In this document: piece after piece, positions 4,842-7,439 of the stretch | Layout: each line of letters starts with the position of its first letter | Position numbering within the stretch: the stretch's first letter is position 1 | Source of the DNA: CAZUVM01 sp964623885 | GTDB taxonomy: Bacteria > Verrucomicrobiota > Verrucomicrobiia > Limisphaerales > UBA8199 | Length of the DNA: 7,439 nucleotides | Assembly: GCA_964623885.1 (NCBI GenBank) | Contig: CAZUVM010000249.1 | Span: forward strand, 1-7,439 | Direction of reading: 5' to 3' | The notes under the pieces: generated by a model | What the model was told of the DNA's origin: nothing | Database searches by the model: none | Seen by the model: only the letters and a program-made list of their open reading frames with translations | Position numbers and translations under genes: made by a program

Positions 4842-7370
4842 ATGGCGCTGGTTGGGGCACCCACGCAATCGGAGGTATCGGGGCAGTCAGGAAGCGGAGC
4901 TGATCCGAGAGGCTGGACCGGGATCTATTTACTGATCTCAATTCCGTTCTCGCTTTTTCTTTATCTCAACAATTTCCAGGAAGCAACGAGCTTTTTCGGG
5001 GCAGGTTCCGCCTCGTGGCTACTGCGCTTCCCCTTCGTGCCGATGCTTTTGGTCTCCCTTTTTGGCGCCAGGATGGTTTGGCAACTCTCGCCGGAATCAC
5101 GAAGGTGGTGGATGGGCAGTTGGCTGCTGCTGGGAGCTACGATGAGCGCGCTTCTTTGGGATTCCTGGCAGGAATGGAGCCAAACGGCGGCCTTTATCCT
5201 TTGCGCACCGGCCTGGATCAGTTTGCAGCCGCGCTTAGGCAATCTGTGGCGGCAAACCCTGTTGCCGCTGGGAAAGTTGAAATCCTGGATCCAAAACGGT
5301 GCCCTTATAACCACAGCAGTAACGCTCTCCTTTTCAGCCCAGACGCTATGGATTTGCTTTACATTTCCTGAGTTCCAGGCTGGTCCGAAGGAATGGCTGT
5401 TCCTCGTTGGAAAAGTCGCGACTCTTGCCTGCGGGCCCGGATTACTGGCGATTCCCGTCCTGACCGGCGTCGCCTCACTTGTTCGATCGCACCCGCAAAA
5501 TGGTCGGATCTTGATTCTTTTTTTGGGAGCCTGCGTTGTTCTAGCGACCGGGTTGATTCTATTTAATGGGCTGTCCATTCTAGATCCTGAACTCATCCGT
5601 CCGGGCAACTTCCTGTACGTATTGGCCCTGGCTTGCCCTTTGGCGTCAATTTTCTGCGAACGGCTGGTGTCAGCGGCAAGTAACGTAGCTGAAGGCCTGA
5701 AACAATTTGGACGTACACATCTCCTGGCCGGGGCCGGCCGCCATCGTCAATGGCGAATGGCTGTTCCCCTGTTCTGTTCGGCCTCGTTCCTAATTCTTCA
5801 ATGCCTGATGGGCCGGGTGCACCGTTACTACGAATGGGGCTTTGGCACCTCCTTGTTGTACGGTTCCATTAGCATCGGGTGCACCTGGTATTTGCTGACG
5901 GTCCTGACTCCCCGGCTACAATACTACATCACGTTACTCACCCTAGGTCTCGTGCTCCTGGGCTGCCTCACTTTTCTTCCTCAATTTCAAAACACAACGG
6001 CGTGGACTGAGTACACCAAGTTCGACAATAACCTTCGTTCGCTCGTACGCGCTTACTATCGCGAACATCCGCGCCGTGAACCTGAATTCCAGACCGGCCG
6101 CCGTTTGTTGGACGGCAGCTTCGCTTTGTTGCCTACCAATTTGATGGCGTTAAGGAAACAAGGTTTGATCGTCCGACCTATGTCCAACCGTCCCTATGTT
6201 TTTTTAATCGTCGCTGACGCGCTTCGTGGTGACACCTATAGCGGTGGGCCACCGGAACATCGCTATCGTTACCCCGGCATCGCATGGATGGCGGAGCGCT
6301 TCGTGATATATGACAATGCCTGGAGCAGTTACAACAGCACCCTGGGCTCATACCCTGCCTACCTCAACGGCGTGATGAATCCCGCCTGGTATCAGTTCAC
6401 CAGCGATTGGCCAATCCATCAGGACAATACGCTCGCGCGCGCGGCAGACCTGGCCGGGTACCGTTGCTACAACTTCGCAACGTACGACGATGAACTTGCC
6501 AGACTGTGGCCGACCAACACCGCCGTAGACGTCGGCGATGCGGGCTTAGGTCGCGGCGACCCGGGAGTCGTGTTCTCGCGCGCTCTGCAACTGCTGGATC
6601 AGCATTGCGAAACGAGCGCACATCAACCTGCCCTGTTCTATTTGCATCTTTATAATCTCCACCAACCGTTGCTTCGCCGCCCGGGAATCCCATTGCCGGA
6701 TCGCGGCCGGCATTGGATGCGTGCTCTTTACGAGCAAAATGCGGCTTACTTTGATCAGAAACTCAAGGCGTTTCTCGAAGCGCTTGAACAGAGAAAGGTT
6801 TTGAGCAAGGCCATGGTAATAATCACGGGAGATCACGGCGAAGAAGTTTTCGATCTGGGCGGCCTGTACCATGGTTGGCAAATCAACCCTTGGGTCATGC
6901 GCGTTCCCCTGTTCATCCATTACCCAACCGGAACGCACGCGGCGCTCCCTGCGGGCACCATTTCATTGCGGCCGGTTAACCTTATCGACATCGCTCCAAC
7001 TCTTTGTCAGGTGATGGGGGTTTCCATTCTGCGCAACTCCGAATGGCAGGGCGTGAACCTGCTGGAACCCGAACCTTCGACCTCGCGTTCCTTCCTGTTG
7101 CTTAGTTGGGAAACGCCTCTGGTCGGGCGTGTCTCCTTTTCTCCGCTCCGGATGCTGGTGATGAATCTTGAATCTGGCGAGGAGGAGGCCTTCGTTCCAT
7201 CGGAAAGCGGCTGGTCGATCACTGCCGCCCGATTGCCACCTCGGGAATTGGCAGGCTCAATCAATCAGGAATTGTGGAGACTCTTTCATTACTGGCGCAT
7301 GGACCCTGAGCACGGCCGGTACCTCCCGGCCTCAGTTACTGAAGGTGACACGTTTCGTCGGTCTCATTGA
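4842..7370 (+). CDS. Polytopic membrane protein with C-terminal sulfatase/alkaline-phosphatase-superfamily domain (Thr-type)
   Basis: The 842-residue protein has about 11 hydrophobic segments between residues 25 and 380 (for example 25-42, 57-77, 90-106, 153-174, 184-212, 221-243, 307-323, 337-355, 361-379). A soluble domain from about 450 to 790 follows, presumably extracytoplasmic. That domain shows the sulfatase-family core: VADALRGD (Asp459), NSTLGSYPAYLNG, HLYNLHQPL (His607), TGDHGEE (Asp664, His665), YHGWQ (His677) next to RVPLFIHYP, and NLIDIAPTLCQVMGV. Aligning NSTLGSYPAYLNG with the usual nucleophile motif puts Thr500 at the nucleophile position. A true sulfatase would have Cys or Ser there for formylglycine, so a phosphotransferase or phosphohydrolase like LtaS or EptA/OpgE is more likely. 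The substrate is unknown, perhaps a lipid- or polysaccharide-linked group. ATG 4842 is the first start after an in-frame TGA at 4824-4826. The gene diverges from the diamino-sugar operon. The 69 bases after its stop show no terminator. Confidence 0.85.
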   Translation: MALVGAPTQSEVSGQSGSGADPRGWTGIYLLISIPFSLFLYLNNFQEATSFFGAGSASWLLRFPFVPMLLVSLFGARMVWQLSPESRRWWMGSWLLLGATMSALLWDSWQEWSQTAAFILCAPAWISLQPRLGNLWRQTLLPLGKLKSWIQNGALITTAVTLSFSAQTLWICFTFPEFQAGPKEWLFLVGKVATLACGPGLLAIPVLTGVASLVRSHPQNGRILILFLGACVVLATGLILFNGLSILDPELIRPGNFLYVLALACPLASIFCERLVSAASNVAEGLKQFGRTHLLAGAGRHRQWRMAVPLFCSASFLILQCLMGRVHRYYEWGFGTSLLYGSISIGCTWYLLTVLTPRLQYYITLLTLGLVLLGCLTFLPQFQNTTAWTEYTKFDNNLRSLVRAYYREHPRREPEFQTGRRLLDGSFALLPTNLMALRKQGLIVRPMSNRPYVFLIVADALRGDTYSGGPPEHRYRYPGIAWMAERFVIYDNAWSSYNSTLGSYPAYLNGVMNPAWYQFTSDWPIHQDNTLARAADLAGYRCYNFATYDDELARLWPTNTAVDVGDAGLGRGDPGVVFSRALQLLDQHCETSAHQPALFYLHLYNLHQPLLRRPGIPLPDRGRHWMRALYEQNAAYFDQKLKAFLEALEQRKVLSKAMVIITGDHGEEVFDLGGLYHGWQINPWVMRVPLFIHYPTGTHAALPAGTISLRPVNLIDIAPTLCQVMGVSILRNSEWQGVNLLEPEPSTSRSFLLLSWETPLVGRVSFSPLRMLVMNLESGEEEAFVPSESGWSITAARLPPRELAGSINQELWRLFHYWRMDPEHGRYLPASVTEGDTFRRSH

Positions 7371-7439
7371 CGATTTCCGCAGCACCATAGCTCCCGGGGT
7401 ACCACGGCTAGAACCCATCTCATAAATAGGGAAAGGGTG

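Noticed and set aside
4588..4941. A 117-codon leftward reading frame spanning the divergent intergenic region
   Set aside because: It overlaps the starts of both the aminotransferase and the membrane enzyme in other frames. Its translation is Ser/Arg/Pro-rich with no domain, as expected of a shadow frame.
6330..6371. Annotation of the large membrane protein as a formylglycine-dependent sulfatase
   Set aside because: The nucleophile motif has Thr500 followed by LGS; it lacks the Cys or Ser and the Pro-x-Arg needed for formylglycine formation.
7314..7331. GGCCGG and CCGGCC inverted repeat near the end of the membrane enzyme gene, considered as a terminator
   Set aside because: It lies inside the coding region, 39 bases before the stop, and is followed by TCAGTTACTG rather than a T run. 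It may be chance in GC-rich coding sequence.
1..7439. Defence system, toxin-antitoxin pair, CRISPR array, transposon ends or tRNA genes
   Set aside because: I looked for repeats, terminal inverted repeats, tRNA-like cloverleaf sequence and small paired ORFs. None could be supported beyond the short hairpins listed.

Overview
The window holds five complete protein-coding genes at high density, plus a possible gene tail at its left edge. No rRNA, tRNA, CRISPR array, insertion sequence or phage gene is visible. The organism cannot be fixed from the sequence. Moderately GC-rich DNA, start codons without convincing Shine-Dalgarno sequences and genes for a diamino-sugar nucleotide suggest a Gram-negative-type bacterium. 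A soil or freshwater Verrucomicrobiota relative is my best guess, by inference only.

Layout. Bases 1-163 carry a reading frame that is open from the window edge to 135 (perhaps the C-terminus of an upstream gene) and a small perfect AT-rich hairpin. Two rightward genes follow: a 139-residue TPR protein (164-583) and an MtnA-type aldose-1-phosphate isomerase (647-1804). They meet, tail to tail with one base between, a leftward two-gene operon. That operon is transcribed from 4634 down to 1806: a WbpE-like PLP aminotransferase first, then a fused Gfo/Idh/MocA dehydrogenase and left-handed beta-helix N-acetyltransferase (WbpB-like plus WbpD-like). A 207-base divergent intergenic region separates the operon from a large rightward gene (4842-7370). 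That gene encodes a polytopic membrane protein with a C-terminal alkaline-phosphatase/sulfatase-fold domain whose predicted nucleophile is threonine. The last 69 bases show nothing recognisable.

How the genes fit together. The aminotransferase and the fused protein supply three consecutive reactions: oxidation of C3 of a UDP-GlcNAc-type sugar, transamination of the 3-keto group, and N-acetylation of the new amine. The product would be a 2,3-diacetamido sugar nucleotide for lipopolysaccharide, capsule or glycoprotein glycan. The divergent membrane enzyme looks like a cell-envelope phosphotransferase or hydrolase and could modify a surface polymer, but only proximity links it to the sugar operon. 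The TPR and mtnA genes look like unrelated housekeeping or accessory functions. The least explained items are the Thr-type membrane enzyme and a perfect 8-bp GNRA-loop hairpin ending 7 bases before its start codon.
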